The notes under the pieces were generated by a model. That model searched no databases, was not told the DNA's origin, and saw only the letters and a program-made list of their open reading frames with translations. A DNA stretch of 64,000 nucleotides from Roseitranquillus sp963749675 (GTDB lineage Bacteria > Pseudomonadota > Alphaproteobacteria > Rhodobacterales > Rhodobacteraceae), in assembly GCA_963749675.1 (NCBI GenBank), contig CAVVNT010000006.1:59776-123775 (forward strand). Reading direction: 5' to 3'. The translations under genes and the position numbers were made by a program. This document shows, piece by piece, positions 50,529-61,400 of the stretch. Numbering within the stretch: position 1 is the first letter of the stretch; each line of letters starts with the position of its first letter.

Positions 50529-52332
50529 ATGGCGTTGAACCCCACGCTCGAAGCCGTGACGGAGCGCATCGTCGAGCGCTCCCGCAAGACGCGCGGCATC
50601 TATCTCGACCGGATGGCACAGGCGGCGGAGGAAGGGCCGCGTCGCGCGCACCTCTCCTGCGGGAACCAGGCCCACGCCTACGCCGCGATGGACGAGAAGG
50701 ACACGCTGGCCGAGGGCCGCGCGCCGAACCTCGGCATCGTGACGGCCTACAACGACATGCTGTCGGCGCATCAGCCGTTCGAGCGCTTCCCCGACCTGAT
50801 CCGCAAGGCCGCCCGTGCGAACGGCGCGACGGCGCAGGTGGCGGGCGGCGTGCCGGCGATGTGCGACGGCGTCACCCAGGGCCAGGTCGGCATGGAGCTG
50901 TGCCTGTTCTCGCGCGACGTGATCGCGCTGGCGACCGGCGTGGCGCTCAGCCACAACACCTACGACGCGGCGGTCTATCTCGGCGTCTGCGACAAGATCG
51001 TGCCGGGGCTGATCATCGCCGCGGCGACGTTCGGCTACATCCCCGGCGTGTTCCTGCCGGCGGGGCCGATGACCAGCGGCCTGCCGAACGACGAGAAGTC
51101 GAAGGTGCGCCAGAAGTTCGCGGCGGGAGAGATCGGCCGCGACGAGCTGATGAAGGCCGAGATGGACAGCTACCACGGCCCCGGCACCTGCACGTTCTAC
51201 GGGACCGCGAACACCAACCAGATGCTGATGGAGTTCATGGGCCTGCACCTGCCGGGCGCGAGCTTCGTCAACCCGAACACGCCCCTGCGCGACGCGCTGA
51301 CCGAGGCGGGCGCGAAGCGGGCGCTGGAGATCACGGCGCTGGGGAACGACTACCGGCCGGTGAGCGACATCCTCGACGAGAAGGCGTTCGCCAACGGCAT
51401 CGTCGGGCTGATGGCGACGGGCGGCTCGACGAACCTGGTGATCCACCTGCCGGCGATGGCGCGGGCGGCGGGCATCCTGCTCGACCTCGAGGATTTCGAG
51501 GAGATCAGCGCGGTGACGCCGATGATGGCGAAGGTCTATCCGAACGGCCTCGCCGACGTGAACCATTTCCACGCCGCGGGGGGCCTCGGCTACATGATCG
51601 GCGAGCTGCTGGAGGCGGGGCTGCTGCATCCCGACACCAAGACGGTGATGGGCGACGGGCTGACCGACTATGTGCGCGAGCCGAAGGTCACCGACGGACG
51701 CCTGAGCTGGGAGGACTGGGACCGGCAGACGCGGAACGACAGGATCCTGCGCCCGGTGTCGGACCCGTTCCAGAAGTCCGGCGGGCTGAAGGACCTCAAG
51801 GGCAACCTCGGGCGCGGCGTGATGAAGGTCTCGGCGGTCGACCCGTCGCGGCACGTGATCGAGGCGAAGGCGCCGCGTCTTCGGCGACCAGGGCGAGGTC
51901 AAGGAGGCGTTCCGGCGCGGCGAGTTCACCGAGGACACGGTGGTCGTGGTGCGGTTCCAGGGGCCGAAGGCCAACGGCATGCCGGAGCTGCACTCGCTGA
52001 CGCCGACGCTGGCGGTGCTGCAGGACCGCGGGCTGAAGGTGGCGCTGGTGACGGACGGCCGGATGTCGGGCGCGTCGGGGAAGGTGCCGGCGGCGATCCA
52101 TGTCGCGCCCGAGGCGGCGGACGGCGGGCCGCTGGCGCGGCTGCGCGACGGCGACATGGTGCGCGTCGATGCGGCCGCGGGAACCCTCGACTGCCTGGCG
52201 GACGGCTTCGAGGCCCGCGATCCGGTGGAGCCGTCGCTCGAGGCGAACGGGCACGGCGTGGGGCGGGAGCTGTTCGCGGTGTTCCGCCAGAACGTCGGCC
52301 GCGCGGACCAGGGTGCGGGGGTCGTCGTATGA
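50529..52332 (+). CDS. edd: Phosphogluconate dehydratase, one frame break
   Basis: Dehydrates 6-phosphogluconate to KDPG in the Entner-Doudoroff pathway. It is an IlvD/Edd family [4Fe-4S] protein: LGIVTAYNDMLSAHQPFERF, VPAMCDGVTQGQVGMELCLF, TGLGPGTCTF-like TYHGPGTCTFYGTANTNQ and MATGGSTNLVIHLPA. The frame breaks at about 51877. AKAPRL in the first frame corresponds to VFGDQGEVKEAFRRGEF in the second, which continues VVVVRFQGPKANGMPEL to the stop at 52332. The total length of about 601 codons is normal. It overlaps eda by four bases (ATGA). Confidence 0.93.
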
Positions 52333-52983
52333 GCCGGATCACACCAGCCGAGGCGAGCGCCAGGGCTGCCGAGATTCTGCCGCCTCGCCCCGGTCATTCC
52401 GGTGCTCGTCGTGGACGATGCGGCGCTGCGCGGGGCCGCTCGCCGAAGCGCTGGTCGCGGGCGGCCTGCCGGCGCTGGAGGTGACGCTGCAGGACACCGG
52501 CAGCGCTTGAGGTCATTCGCGAGATGGCGGCGGTCGAAGGCGGCGTGGTCGGCGCCGGAACGCTCCTGACGGCTGCCGACATCGCGGCCGCTGTGGAGGC
52601 GGGCGCGAAGTTCGGCGTGTCGCCGGGCGCGACGCCTGCGCTCCTCGACGCGGCCGAGGAGGCGGGGCTGCCGATGCTGCCGGGCGCCGCGACCTCGACC
52701 GAGGCGATGCTGCTGCTCGAGCGTGGCTACACCGTGCAGAAATTCTTCCCTGCCGAGGTTTCGGGAGGGGCGCCGGCACTCAAGGCGATCGGCGCGCCGC
52801 TGCCGCAGAATCTCGTTCTGCCCGACGGGTGGCGTGTCGCTGAAGAACGCGGATGCCTATCTGTCGCTGCCCAACGTGCTCTGCGTCGGCGGCTCGTGGG
52901 TCGCGCCGGGCGAGGCCGTCCGCGCAGGCGACTGGGCCCGCGTCACCGAACTCGCGTCGGAGGCGGCCGCCCTGCCCCGCTGA
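52329..52983 (+). CDS. eda: KDPG aldolase, four frame breaks
   Basis: Cleaves KDPG to pyruvate and glyceraldehyde 3-phosphate. The protein can be read as MSRITPAEASARAAEI, then CRLAPVIPVLVVDDAALR, then PLAEALVAGGLPALEVTL, then LEVIREMAAVEGGVVGAGTL with GVSPGATPALLDAA and GYTVQKFFPAE. The end is ISFCPTGGVSLKNADAYLSL and NVLCVGGSWVAPGEAV. The Schiff-base lysine is in TVQKFFPAE. One extra base near 52376, 52430, 52495 and 52807 explains each break. The gene is probably intact in the organism, because edd-eda is a conserved pair. Confidence 0.9.
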
Positions 52984-53233
52984 CACGGCGGCGGCCGCCG
53001 CGACGCTTGGCGCTGTGTGTCTGCGCCGTCGCTTCCCGCAGGATGCGCGTCATCGGATGGTCCGCCGAGGGAGCGCGCGCGAGCAGGACCGCAGAACGCT
53101 CCGCCACGTCGGTGCCCTCCGGCAGTCCGAGAACCCAGTCGAGGAAGATCGACCGGCACTCGGCCTCGCCGATTTCTTCGATGCGGTAGGCTTCCCTGAC
53201 GATGCCCCTGGGGTCGGGATCCGTTTCGCTCAT
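52943..53233 (-). CDS. Conserved hypothetical protein, about 96 aa
   Basis: The product starts MSETDPDPRGIVREAYRIEE, then IGEAECRSIFLDWVLGLPEG, an acidic helical protein of a type seen next to glnE in Rhodobacterales. Function unknown. The last 15-20 residues overlap the eda 3' end antisense and are low-complexity. Given the indels nearby, the true C-terminus may be shorter. Confidence 0.6.
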   Translation of the reverse strand: MSETDPDPRGIVREAYRIEEIGEAECRSIFLDWVLGLPEGTDVAERSAVLLARAPSADHPMTRILREATAQTHSAKRRGGRRRVSGAGRPPPTRVR

Positions 53234-53273
53234 GCGGCTAGACTAGCAGCGCGCGGCGCGCACTCCAATCGCT

Positions 53274-56006
53274 TCACGCCTCACCGATGGCATTGTCGAT
53301 GATCGCCGCGGACGCCTTCGCTCTCTCGTCGATCCGGCGCGCCAGATCTGCCGCGCCGTCGAACTCCGTCGCCCGGCGGGCCAACGGGGTCTCCGCCGCA
53401 GCCTCGTCCATGGTGCCGCCGGTGAGAAGTCGCGCCGAGGCCTGCACGTTCCAGAGCAGCGTGTGCGTCTCCATCAGAACCGCTTGCTCTTCTGCGGTGA
53501 AGAGATCGGCCGAGGCGAGTTGATGGGCAGGATCGCGCGGCCACCCGTTCCCGATCAGGGTCGAGGCCGCTGCGGCAAGATCGATGTCGAGGAGGCGGCC
53601 CGGCCCGGACTTCGCCTCCCACGGGATCGTCTCGCGCTGGGCCTCGGTCAACCGGCGCCGCATGTCCGCGGTATCGCGAAGGATCGGCTCGGACGATCTC
53701 GCCGGCTCCACGAGGTCGCGCAGCAGGGCCTCGGCCCGACCGCTCGTGGCCGGCTCGCCGGCAATCACGCGCGCCCGTGTCAGCGCCAGATGCTCCCAGG
53801 TCCACGCCTCTTCCCTCTGATAGGTCTCGAACCCCGACAGGGCCGTCGCCACTGGCCCCTGCCGGCCGGACGGGCGGAGCCGCATATCGACCTGGTAGAG
53901 CCTCCCCCCTGCGGTCGGCGCCGTGAGTGCGGTGACGAGCGCCTGGGTGAGCCTTGCGTAATATGGCCGCGGCGCGAGGGGGCGCCGGCCGGTCGAGCCC
54001 TCCGATCCGTCGGCGTCATAGACCACGATGAGGTCGAGGTCCGACGCCGCGGTCAGCATCGCCGCGCCGAGCGAGCCCATGCCGATCACCGCCGCGCCCT
54101 TTCCGGGCGGATCGCCGTGCTTGCGCGAGAATTCCGCGACGACCCGCGGCCAGAGACCTGCGATCGTGGCCTCTGCGACGTCGGCATAGCTTCGCCCCAA
54201 CTCCTGCGGGTCGATCAGGCCGCGCAGCAGATGCACGCCGACTCGGAAATGCCATTCCTTCTGCCAGCGTCGCGCGGCATCGAGCTGCCGCTCGTAGTCG
54301 GCGGCCTCATCGAGCTTCGAGCGGAGCTCGTCCGTCAGCTCCTCCCGCCCCGGCCAGCGAGCGAAGAAGCGGCCGCCGATCACGGCATCGAAGACTTCGG
54401 CATTTCCGCCGAGGTAGCGGGCGAGATCCGGCGAGCTGTCGACGATGTCGACCACCAGGTCGATGAGCTGCGGGTTCGCCTCGAAGAGCGAGAAGATCTG
54501 CACGCCGGCAGGCAGCCCACCGATGAAATCCTCCAGGTGCCTCAGCGTCCGCGCGCGGTCCGCCGTCCTGCGAACCCGGTCGAAGATCGCCGGCGCGAGG
54601 CGCTCGAAAATCTCGACCGCGCGAGTGGAACGGAGGGCGGGATAGCCGCGCCATTTCGCCATCGCCTCCCTGTCCTCGTGCGCCAGGGCTACGGCGCCTT
54701 GCTCGTGCGGCGCAAAAAAGTCCTCCGTCAGGCGCGCGACGCGATCGAAGCGATCGCGCAGGTCATCGCGCAGGTCGGCGGCGTCGCGGCCTGTCAGGGC
54801 GGCCAGCCGTGCGAAGCCTTCCTCATCGCCTGGCAGGAGATGCGTCTGGGCATCGCCGATCATCTGAAGACGGTGTTCGATCTCGCGGAGGAATTCGTAG
54901 TCGCGGCTCAGCGCGTCGGCGTCGTCCTGTCCCACCCAACCGGCAGCAGCGAGGCGCTGCAGGCCTTCCAGCGTCCGTCTGCAGCGCAGAGAGGGGTCGC
55001 GGCCTCCGGCGATCAGCTGGCGCGTCTGGGTGAAGAATTCGATCTCCCGGATGCCGCCAAGCCCCAGTTTGACATTCCGCTTCTCGAGCGCCGTGCCATG
55101 CGTCGATTTGTGGTCGCGTATCCGCAGCCGCATGTCGTGCGCATCGCGAATTGCGACAAAGTCGAGGTGCCGGCGCCACACGAAGGGCCTCAGCCGCTCG
55201 AGGAAGCCCTCTCCCGCGGTCAGGTCGCCGGCGGCGGGGCGCGCCTTGATCCACGCCGCACGCTCCCAGGTGCGGCCAAGCGCCTCATAATAGCTCTCCG
55301 CGGCGTCCATCGAGAGGCAGACAGGCGTCACGGAAGGATCGGGGCGCAAGCGAAGGTCGGTGCGGAAAACGTAGCCCTCGGACGTGATGTCGTTCAGCAG
55401 AGAGGACATGCGTCGGGTCGCGCGCACGAACGCCGAGCGGCGCTCCGCGTAGCTGTTCGCAGAATGCCGGCCTTCGTCGAAAAGACACACAAGATCGATA
55501 TCGGAGGAGTAGTTCAATTCGTCCGCGCCCATCTTGCCCATGGCAAAGACGACCATCCCGTCGGCCTCGGACTCCCGCGGAAGCCGCCCGCGGCGCCATT
55601 CCACCGACAGGGCGGCGCCGAGCGCGCGCTGCGTCGCCACGTCCGCGAATGATGTGAGCGCCCCGGTGACTTGCGTGAGGTCCCAGGCCCCCCCCAGGTC
55701 AGCCAGGGCGACGAGGAGTGCGAGGCGGCGCTTGCAACGCCGCAGCCCAGACTCGGTCACGTCGTCCTCGAGCGCTGCTGCGTTCGCGAGGATCGACTTC
55801 AGCGAGGCCTCCGGCTGTTCCCGCAGCATTTGAGCCGCCCAGTCACCCTCGCGCCGAAAGAGGCTCGCGAGATATGGGCTCGACCCTGCCGCACCCTCGA
55901 CGAGGCGAGCGAGGTCTCCTTCGATGGACAGACCTGAGGCCGCGTCTTTGCCTCTCTCCTTGTCGTGGGGGCGGGGAAGACGCGTGAGACGATCGGCAAG
56001 GGTCAT
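53274..56006 (-). CDS. glnE: Glutamine synthetase adenylyltransferase/deadenylase
   Basis: Controls glutamine synthetase by attaching or removing AMP in response to PII. The 910-residue protein has two nucleotidyltransferase domains. One carries GKMGADELNYSSDIDLVCLF (G-S/A-x-D-x-D) in the N-terminal half; the second carries GMGSLGAAMLTAASDLDLIV in the C-terminal half. Linker helices separate them. It is intact, unlike several genes just upstream in the window. The start MTLADRLTRLPRPHDKE is followed by family-type sequence. Confidence 0.95.
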   Translation of the reverse strand: MTLADRLTRLPRPHDKERGKDAASGLSIEGDLARLVEGAAGSSPYLASLFRREGDWAAQMLREQPEASLKSILANAAALEDDVTESGLRRCKRRLALLVALADLGGAWDLTQVTGALTSFADVATQRALGAALSVEWRRGRLPRESEADGMVVFAMGKMGADELNYSSDIDLVCLFDEGRHSANSYAERRSAFVRATRRMSSLLNDITSEGYVFRTDLRLRPDPSVTPVCLSMDAAESYYEALGRTWERAAWIKARPAAGDLTAGEGFLERLRPFVWRRHLDFVAIRDAHDMRLRIRDHKSTHGTALEKRNVKLGLGGIREIEFFTQTRQLIAGGRDPSLRCRRTLEGLQRLAAAGWVGQDDADALSRDYEFLREIEHRLQMIGDAQTHLLPGDEEGFARLAALTGRDAADLRDDLRDRFDRVARLTEDFFAPHEQGAVALAHEDREAMAKWRGYPALRSTRAVEIFERLAPAIFDRVRRTADRARTLRHLEDFIGGLPAGVQIFSLFEANPQLIDLVVDIVDSSPDLARYLGGNAEVFDAVIGGRFFARWPGREELTDELRSKLDEAADYERQLDAARRWQKEWHFRVGVHLLRGLIDPQELGRSYADVAEATIAGLWPRVVAEFSRKHGDPPGKGAAVIGMGSLGAAMLTAASDLDLIVVYDADGSEGSTGRRPLAPRPYYARLTQALVTALTAPTAGGRLYQVDMRLRPSGRQGPVATALSGFETYQREEAWTWEHLALTRARVIAGEPATSGRAEALLRDLVEPARSSEPILRDTADMRRRLTEAQRETIPWEAKSGPGRLLDIDLAAAASTLIGNGWPRDPAHQLASADLFTAEEQAVLMETHTLLWNVQASARLLTGGTMDEAAAETPLARRATEFDGAADLARRIDERAKASAAIIDNAIGEA

Positions 56007-56050
56007 GTCTTGTGGTTCCGCGACAGGGACTCGGGGTCAAGGCATAGAAA

Positions 56051-56127
56051 ATGTAAATTCCCTTCACATGAACTCTTGAACTCGATCCACCGCGATCCGA
56101 TTTGGGAGATGTGACGACGATTTACAT
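56051..56127. promoter_or_regulatory. Inverted ATGTAAAT pair in the glnE/DUF2852 divergent region
   Basis: ATGTAAAT (56051-56058) and ATTTACAT (56120-56127) are exact reverse complements 61 bp apart in the AT-rich 142-bp region between the divergent glnE and DUF2852 genes. The second copy lies 22 bp before the DUF2852 start. They may be paired sites for one regulator; chance is also possible. Confidence 0.3.
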
Positions 56128-56148
56128 CCTTCGGAAAGGAGCGAGCGA

Positions 56149-56532
56149 ATGTCTACCGTTACCACATGGCCGTCCCAGGCAGAGAACTGGCTCGATCAGC
56201 GCGGCAAGCCTGCCTGGATCGCGGCGATGATCCTGGGCTTCATCGTGTTCTGGCCGATCGGCCTGGCCCTGCTTGCCTACATGTTGTGGAGCAAGCGCCT
56301 CGGTGGCGGATGCAGCCAGCGCCGGCGCGCCTATGGCTTCCGATCGACGGGAAACAGCGCGTTCGATGCCTACAAGGCAGAGACACTGCGCCGCCTTCAG
56401 GATGAGCAGGCCTCGTTCGAAGAGTTCCTCAAGCGACTGCGCGAGGCCAAGGACAAGGTTGAGTTCGACCAGTTCATGGAAGATCGCGCACGCCATGCCC
56501 AGGCGACGGACGAGAACGGCACGCCGGCCTGA
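56149..56532 (+). CDS. DUF2852 family membrane protein
   Basis: A 127-residue protein of the alphaproteobacterial DUF2852 family, function unknown. One membrane helix (WIAAMILGFIVFWPIGLALL) follows a short soluble start. Then comes an amphipathic coiled region: YKAETLRRLQDEQASFEEFL and KRLREAKDKVEFDQFMEDR. GGAAAGGAGCG precedes the ATG. Confidence 0.88.
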   Translation: MSTVTTWPSQAENWLDQRGKPAWIAAMILGFIVFWPIGLALLAYMLWSKRLGGGCSQRRRAYGFRSTGNSAFDAYKAETLRRLQDEQASFEEFLKRLREAKDKVEFDQFMEDRARHAQATDENGTPA

Positions 56533-56614
56533 TGGCCGCGATCACAAGGCGATGATTCAAGGGGCGGTCATGCTGGGACCGCCCTTTCAGTTCAGAGCGA
56601 AGCGAGGCAGACAG

Positions 56615-57073
56615 ATGAGCATGACCATAGAGGTAAGACCCGGACTTCCGGATGCCGAGACAGAGCCCGAATTCTACGAGGGCGTGCCCGCCAAGAGACT
56701 GGTCGCGTGGGTATTCGATGTCATCGCGATCGGCCTGCTCACCCTGCTGGCACTACCCCTCACGGCGTTTACCGGCATCTTCTACTTTCCGTTCCTCTTT
56801 TTCCTCGTCGGATTCCTCTACCGCTGGGTGGGGCTGTCACAGGCGTCCGCCACGCTCGGGATGCGCTTCGCGGCGATCGAGGTGCGCGACGCGGATGGCG
56901 AGCGGCTGGAGAGCGGGACCGCGTTTCTCCACACGGCCGGGTATGCGGCCTCCGTCGCGGTCTTTCCGGCGCAACTGGTCTCCATCGCGCTCATGCTGGT
57001 CACGCCCAGGCGACAGGGGCTGACGGATCTCGTTCTCGGCACGGCTGCGATCAGACGCATGCGCACTTATTAA
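56615..57073 (+). CDS. RDD family membrane protein
   Basis: A 152-residue protein with the RDD signature (AKRLVAWVFDVIAIGLLTLL) and helices TAFTGIFYFPFLFFLVGFLY and GYAASVAVFPAQLVSIALML. The C-terminal RRQGLTDLVLGTAAI is family-typical. RDD proteins are thought to transport small molecules or ions, but the role here is unknown. It lies between DUF2852 and the arginyltransferase gene. Confidence 0.88.
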   Translation: MSMTIEVRPGLPDAETEPEFYEGVPAKRLVAWVFDVIAIGLLTLLALPLTAFTGIFYFPFLFFLVGFLYRWVGLSQASATLGMRFAAIEVRDADGERLESGTAFLHTAGYAASVAVFPAQLVSIALMLVTPRRQGLTDLVLGTAAIRRMRTY

Positions 57074-57149
57074 GCCTCCACACCTTGCAGGACTTGGCGA
57101 CGTGTTTCACCGTTGCTAGGATCCTTGGCAAACTGCCGGTGGGAAGTAC

Positions 57150-57983
57150 ATGCGCCACACACTGCCCATCGCTCCGCAATTCTATGTCACGGCGCCGCAA
57201 CCCTGTCCGTATCTCGAGAACAGGATGGAGCGGAAGCTGTTCACGGCATTGCAGGGCGAATACGCGGAGAAGTTGAACGACACCCTCTCCAAGCAGGGCT
57301 TCCGTCGTTCCCAGAACGTTCTCTACCGGCCATCCTGCGCCGAATGCTCGGCATGCCTGTCGGTCCGAATCAGGGTCGCCGACTTCTCGATGTCGAAAAG
57401 CCTAAGGCGGGTCGCGCGGCGGAATTCTCACCTCCGGCGCGAGGCTACGTCACCCTGGGCGACAGAGGAGCAGTACCAGCTGTTCCGGGAATATCTCGAC
57501 GGCCGTCATGCCGATGGTGGCATGGCCGACATGGACATCTTCGAGTTCGCCGCGATGGTCGAGGAGACGCCGATCCGCAGCCGCGTGATCGAGTACGCGA
57601 CGCAGCGCGATGGACAGCGGCAGCTTGCCGCGGTCTGCCTGACCGACGTGCTCGATGACGGCCTGTCGATGGTCTACTCGTTCTACGATCCCGAACTCGC
57701 CGAGGACAGCCTTGGCACGTACGTGATCCTGGACCACGTCGAAATCGCCCGCGACGCGGGCCTGCCCTATGTGTATCTGGGCTACTGGGTGCCGGGCAGC
57801 CCGAAGATGGGCTACAAGTCGCGCTTCTCCGCTCTAGAGGTCTATCATGGCGGGGACTGGCAGGATCTCCGGGACCCGGCGAGGTATACCGCGCGTACCC
57901 ATCCGCTCTCGACAGACCCCATCGCCGAGCAGGTGGCGCGGATCAGCCTGCCGGACTCGCGTCCAACCCGGAAGCGGGGTTGA
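57150..57983 (+). CDS. bpt: Arginyl/leucyl-tRNA-protein transferase
   Basis: Transfers an amino acid (leucine or arginine) to the N-terminus of proteins, marking them for ClpSAP degradation by the N-end rule. The 277-residue protein has the N-terminal domain APQPCPYLENRMERKLFTAL and the cysteine cluster YRPSCAECSACLSVRIRV. The C-terminal domain is SMVYSFYDPELAEDSLGTYV then YVYLGYWVPGSPKMGYKSRF. Bpt and Ate cannot be separated with certainty here. The start MRHTLPIAPQFYVT is family-consistent. Confidence 0.9.
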   Translation: MRHTLPIAPQFYVTAPQPCPYLENRMERKLFTALQGEYAEKLNDTLSKQGFRRSQNVLYRPSCAECSACLSVRIRVADFSMSKSLRRVARRNSHLRREATSPWATEEQYQLFREYLDGRHADGGMADMDIFEFAAMVEETPIRSRVIEYATQRDGQRQLAAVCLTDVLDDGLSMVYSFYDPELAEDSLGTYVILDHVEIARDAGLPYVYLGYWVPGSPKMGYKSRFSALEVYHGGDWQDLRDPARYTARTHPLSTDPIAEQVARISLPDSRPTRKRG

Positions 57984-58037
57984 TGCCCGCACGCGGGTGC
58001 GCGCGTGAACTGGCGGTGATACCTCGCGTTTAGCGAG

Positions 58038-58053
58038 CCGCCGGAAGCGGCGG
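58038..58053 (+). terminator. Short stem-loop after the arginyltransferase gene
   Basis: CCGCCG (58038-58043) pairs with CGGCGG (58048-58053) around GAAG, 54 bp after the stop, with no T tract. It may end the arginyltransferase transcript. The rest of 57984-58168 holds no gene that I can see and should include the formate dehydrogenase promoter. Confidence 0.3.
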
Positions 58054-58168
58054 ACACGGATGCAGCCGCAACCTTCGCTCCGATGACCTGGCGAGAGGCT
58101 GTGCATCGCAGCGTGCCGGCGAGGGAACCTCCTCCTCTCCGGAGGCTTTGGCTAGGTACGGCAGCAGG

Positions 58169-58405
58169 ATGGAGGCGCACGTGCAGCACGAGGTCGGTGT
58201 CATCACCGTCGTGCAGGAGGGTCGCTTCCGCCTGTCTTCCGAAGATGGACGGTCCATCCTCTTCATCCTCGATGCCGGAGCGCGGCTGGAGCCGCAGGAC
58301 CTGCCATTGCTGCGGGACGGACCGCGGGTCGGCATCGCGTGCACCCAGGCGCCCGGCCGCGACGCGCTGATCGCGCACGACGTGCGCGTGGCAGAGACGC
58401 AATGA
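58169..58405 (+). CDS. Small protein of unknown function preceding formate dehydrogenase
   Basis: The product starts MEAHVQHEVGVITVVQEGRF, then RLSSEDGRSILFILDAGARL, a 78-residue beta-rich protein. It overlaps the dehydrogenase alpha start by four bases (ATGA at 58402-58405), so it is co-translated with it. I do not recognise the family. The ATG at 58169 is preferred to the TTG at 58148 because GGCAGCAGG lies just before it. Confidence 0.6.
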   Translation: MEAHVQHEVGVITVVQEGRFRLSSEDGRSILFILDAGARLEPQDLPLLRDGPRVGIACTQAPGRDALIAHDVRVAETQ

Positions 58406-61400
58406 GCCGTCTGAGGCCAGGTCCGGGACAGCGCGCCCGCCATTTTCTGCGGAACTGGTCTTTGCCCCGGCAGGCGCAGGGCCAGAGTCATCACTCAGAC
58501 GCTGCACGCAGCGAGATGTCGGAGAACCTTCGCCCACGCCTCGAAGACGCGGACGACATCGGGGTCAGCGTCTGCCCCTACTGCGCCGTCGGCTGCTCGA
58601 CGCTCATGTATGCCAAGAACCGGCACTTGATCCACGTCGAGGGCAACCCCGACAGCCCGATCAACGCGGGCACGCTCTGCCCAAAGGGCGCCAACCTCTT
58701 CGGACTGCACACCGCCCCCAACCGGCTTGCCAAGGTCAAGTATCGCCGTCCACACGCCACCGAATGGGAGGAAGTGTCGCTCGACTGGGCGATGGATCGC
58801 ATCGCATACCTGACCAAGAAGACGCGCGACGAAACCTTCGTCGAGGCACTGCCGGACGGGACGCCGGTCAACCACACTCTCGCCATCGCCTCGCTCGGCG
58901 GCGCGACCCTCGACAATGAGGAGAACTACCTCATCAAGAAGGGCTTCGGCGGCGGCCTCGGCATGGTCTGGATCGAGAACCAGGCGCGGGTCTGCCACTC
59001 GAACTCCGTGCCCGGACTCGGCGCGTCCTTCGGGCGGGGCGCGGCGACGATGGCGCAATGGGACCTCGCGAATTCAGACTATGTGCTGATCATGGGCTCG
59101 AACATGGCCGAGGCGCACCCGATTGCGTTCCGCTTCGTCATGCAGGCCAAGGAGCGCGGGGCCAAGATCATCCATGTCGACCCGCGCTTCACCCGCACCT
59201 CGGCGCTGGCCGACATCCATGCGAGCATCCGTACCGGGACCGACATCGCGTTCCTCGGCGGGGTCGTGCGGCACATCCTCGAGAACGACCTGTGGTTCCG
59301 CGACTGGGCGCTGAACTACACGAACCTCGCCACGATCATCGAACCGGGCTTCGAGAGCCCGTCGGAGAGGGAGGACGGTCGCTTTTCGGGCTGGAACGAG
59401 AGAAAGCACGCCTTCGACTACGACAGCTGGCAGTACGAGGGGCTGGTCGTCCCGTCGGCGCTCTCCGAGCACTACCTCAACACCGCCGAGAGCTTCTCGG
59501 AGATCGCGAGCCGGCTGGAGGACGGCCCGCCGCCGCAGGACCCGACGCTGCAGCACCCGATGTGCGTCTACCAGATCCTGCGCCGGCACTATGCGCCCTA
59601 CACGCCCGAGATGGTCGAGGAGGTGACGGGCTGCCCCAGGGCGCTGTTCCTGAAGATCGCCGACACGATCGCGGCGGCGTCGGGGCGCGACAAGACGGGA
59701 GCGATCGCCTACGCCGTCGGCTGGAACCACCACACCGTGGGGGTGCAGATGATCCGCGCGGCAGGCGTGATGCAGTCGCTTCTCGGCAATGTCGGACGGC
59801 CGGGCGGTGGGATCATCGCGTTGCGCGGGCACTGTTCGATCCAGGGCTCGACCGACATCCCGACGCTCTACAACATGCTGCCGAACTACCTGCCGCAGCC
59901 GAACGCCTTCAAGCCCGAGGCCGGGAGCTACGACGCCTTCCTTGAGAACGAGACGATCCCCACCGGCTGGTGGCACAACTTCCCCAAGTACATGACGAGC
60001 CTGCTGCGCGCCTGGTACGGCGACGCCGCGGCGCCGGAAAACGAGTGGGGATTTCACTGGCTGCCCAAGATCGTCGGCGACCACAGCCAGCTCGCGCTGA
60101 CGCTGGCGATGAACGACGGGCTCATCAAGGGGCTGTTCCTGATGGGACAGAACGTCGTCATGGGCGGCTCGAACTCCAAGATGGTGCAGCGCGGCCTCGC
60201 CAAGCTCGACTGGCTGGTGGTGCGCGACACCGACGAGATCGAGGCGTCGAACTTCTGGCTGAAGGGCCACCCCGTGCGCAACGGCGAGATCACGCCCGAG
60301 GAGATCGGCACCGAGGTGTTCCTGATGCCGGCCGAGCTCGCCGGCGAGAAGGCAGGCAGCTTTACCAACACCCATCGCCTGATCCAGTGGCACGACAAGG
60401 TCGTCGACGGCCCCGGCGACAGCCGGTCGGAGCTCTGGTTCGTCCACCACCTGATGAAGCGGCTGCGGACGATGTACGCGGGCAGCGATGCACCCCGCGA
60501 CCAGGCGCTTCTCAACATCACCTGGGACTATCCCGAGATCAGCGCTCGCGGCGACGTCGATGGTGAGGCGGTCCTCAAGGAGATCAACGGCTACACTTGG
60601 AGCGACCGCAAGCAGCTCGAGAGCTTCAAGGAGCTCAAGGACGACGGCTCGACCGCCTGCGGCGCCTGGCTCTATTGCGGCACCTATCCCGGCTTCAACA
60701 AGACGCGCGAGCGCAAAGCCGACGGCCCCAACGGCCCCGGCACGCATCTCGGCTGGGCCTTCGCCTGGCCCGCGAACCGCCGGACGCTCTACAACCGCGC
60801 CTCTGCGGACCCGGAGGGGCGGCCCTGGTCGGAGAAGAAGAAGCTCGTCTGGTGGGACGAGGCCAAGGGCGAGTGGGAGAGTCCCGACGCCATCGATTTC
60901 GAGCCGAAGAAGCGCCCCGACTACCGCCCAAACTGGGAGGCGGGCTGCCAGGGCATGGACGCGATCCGCGGCGACGAGCCCTTCATCATGATGCCGGACG
61001 GCCGTGCCGCGATCTGGTCGCCGTCGGGACTCAAGGACGGCCCCCTGCCCGCGCACTACGAACCGGTCGAGAGCCCCGGCCGCAACCCGCTCCACCACCC
61101 GCAGCGGCAGAGCCCGGTGGCGAAAATGTTCGCGCGCGACGACAACCCGCTCCACGAGCCGGGCGATCCACGCTTTCCGCACGTCCTGACCACGTACCGT
61201 CTGACAGAGCATCATTGCGGCGGCACTCCGACCCGTGGCGTGCCGCACACGGCAGAGCTGCAGCCCGAGGGCTTTGCCGAGCTGCCTCCGGAACTCGCGG
61301 CCGAGCTCGGCGTCGACACGCTCGACTGGATCGTGATCTCGACCGCGCGCGGGGCCATCGAGACGCGCGCGATGGTGACCGAGCGGTTGCGACCGCTCCG

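Noticed and set aside
58030..58168. Riboswitch upstream of formate dehydrogenase (molybdenum cofactor type)
   Set aside because: Only short GC hairpins are visible; the conserved core sequence and pairing of that class could not be found.
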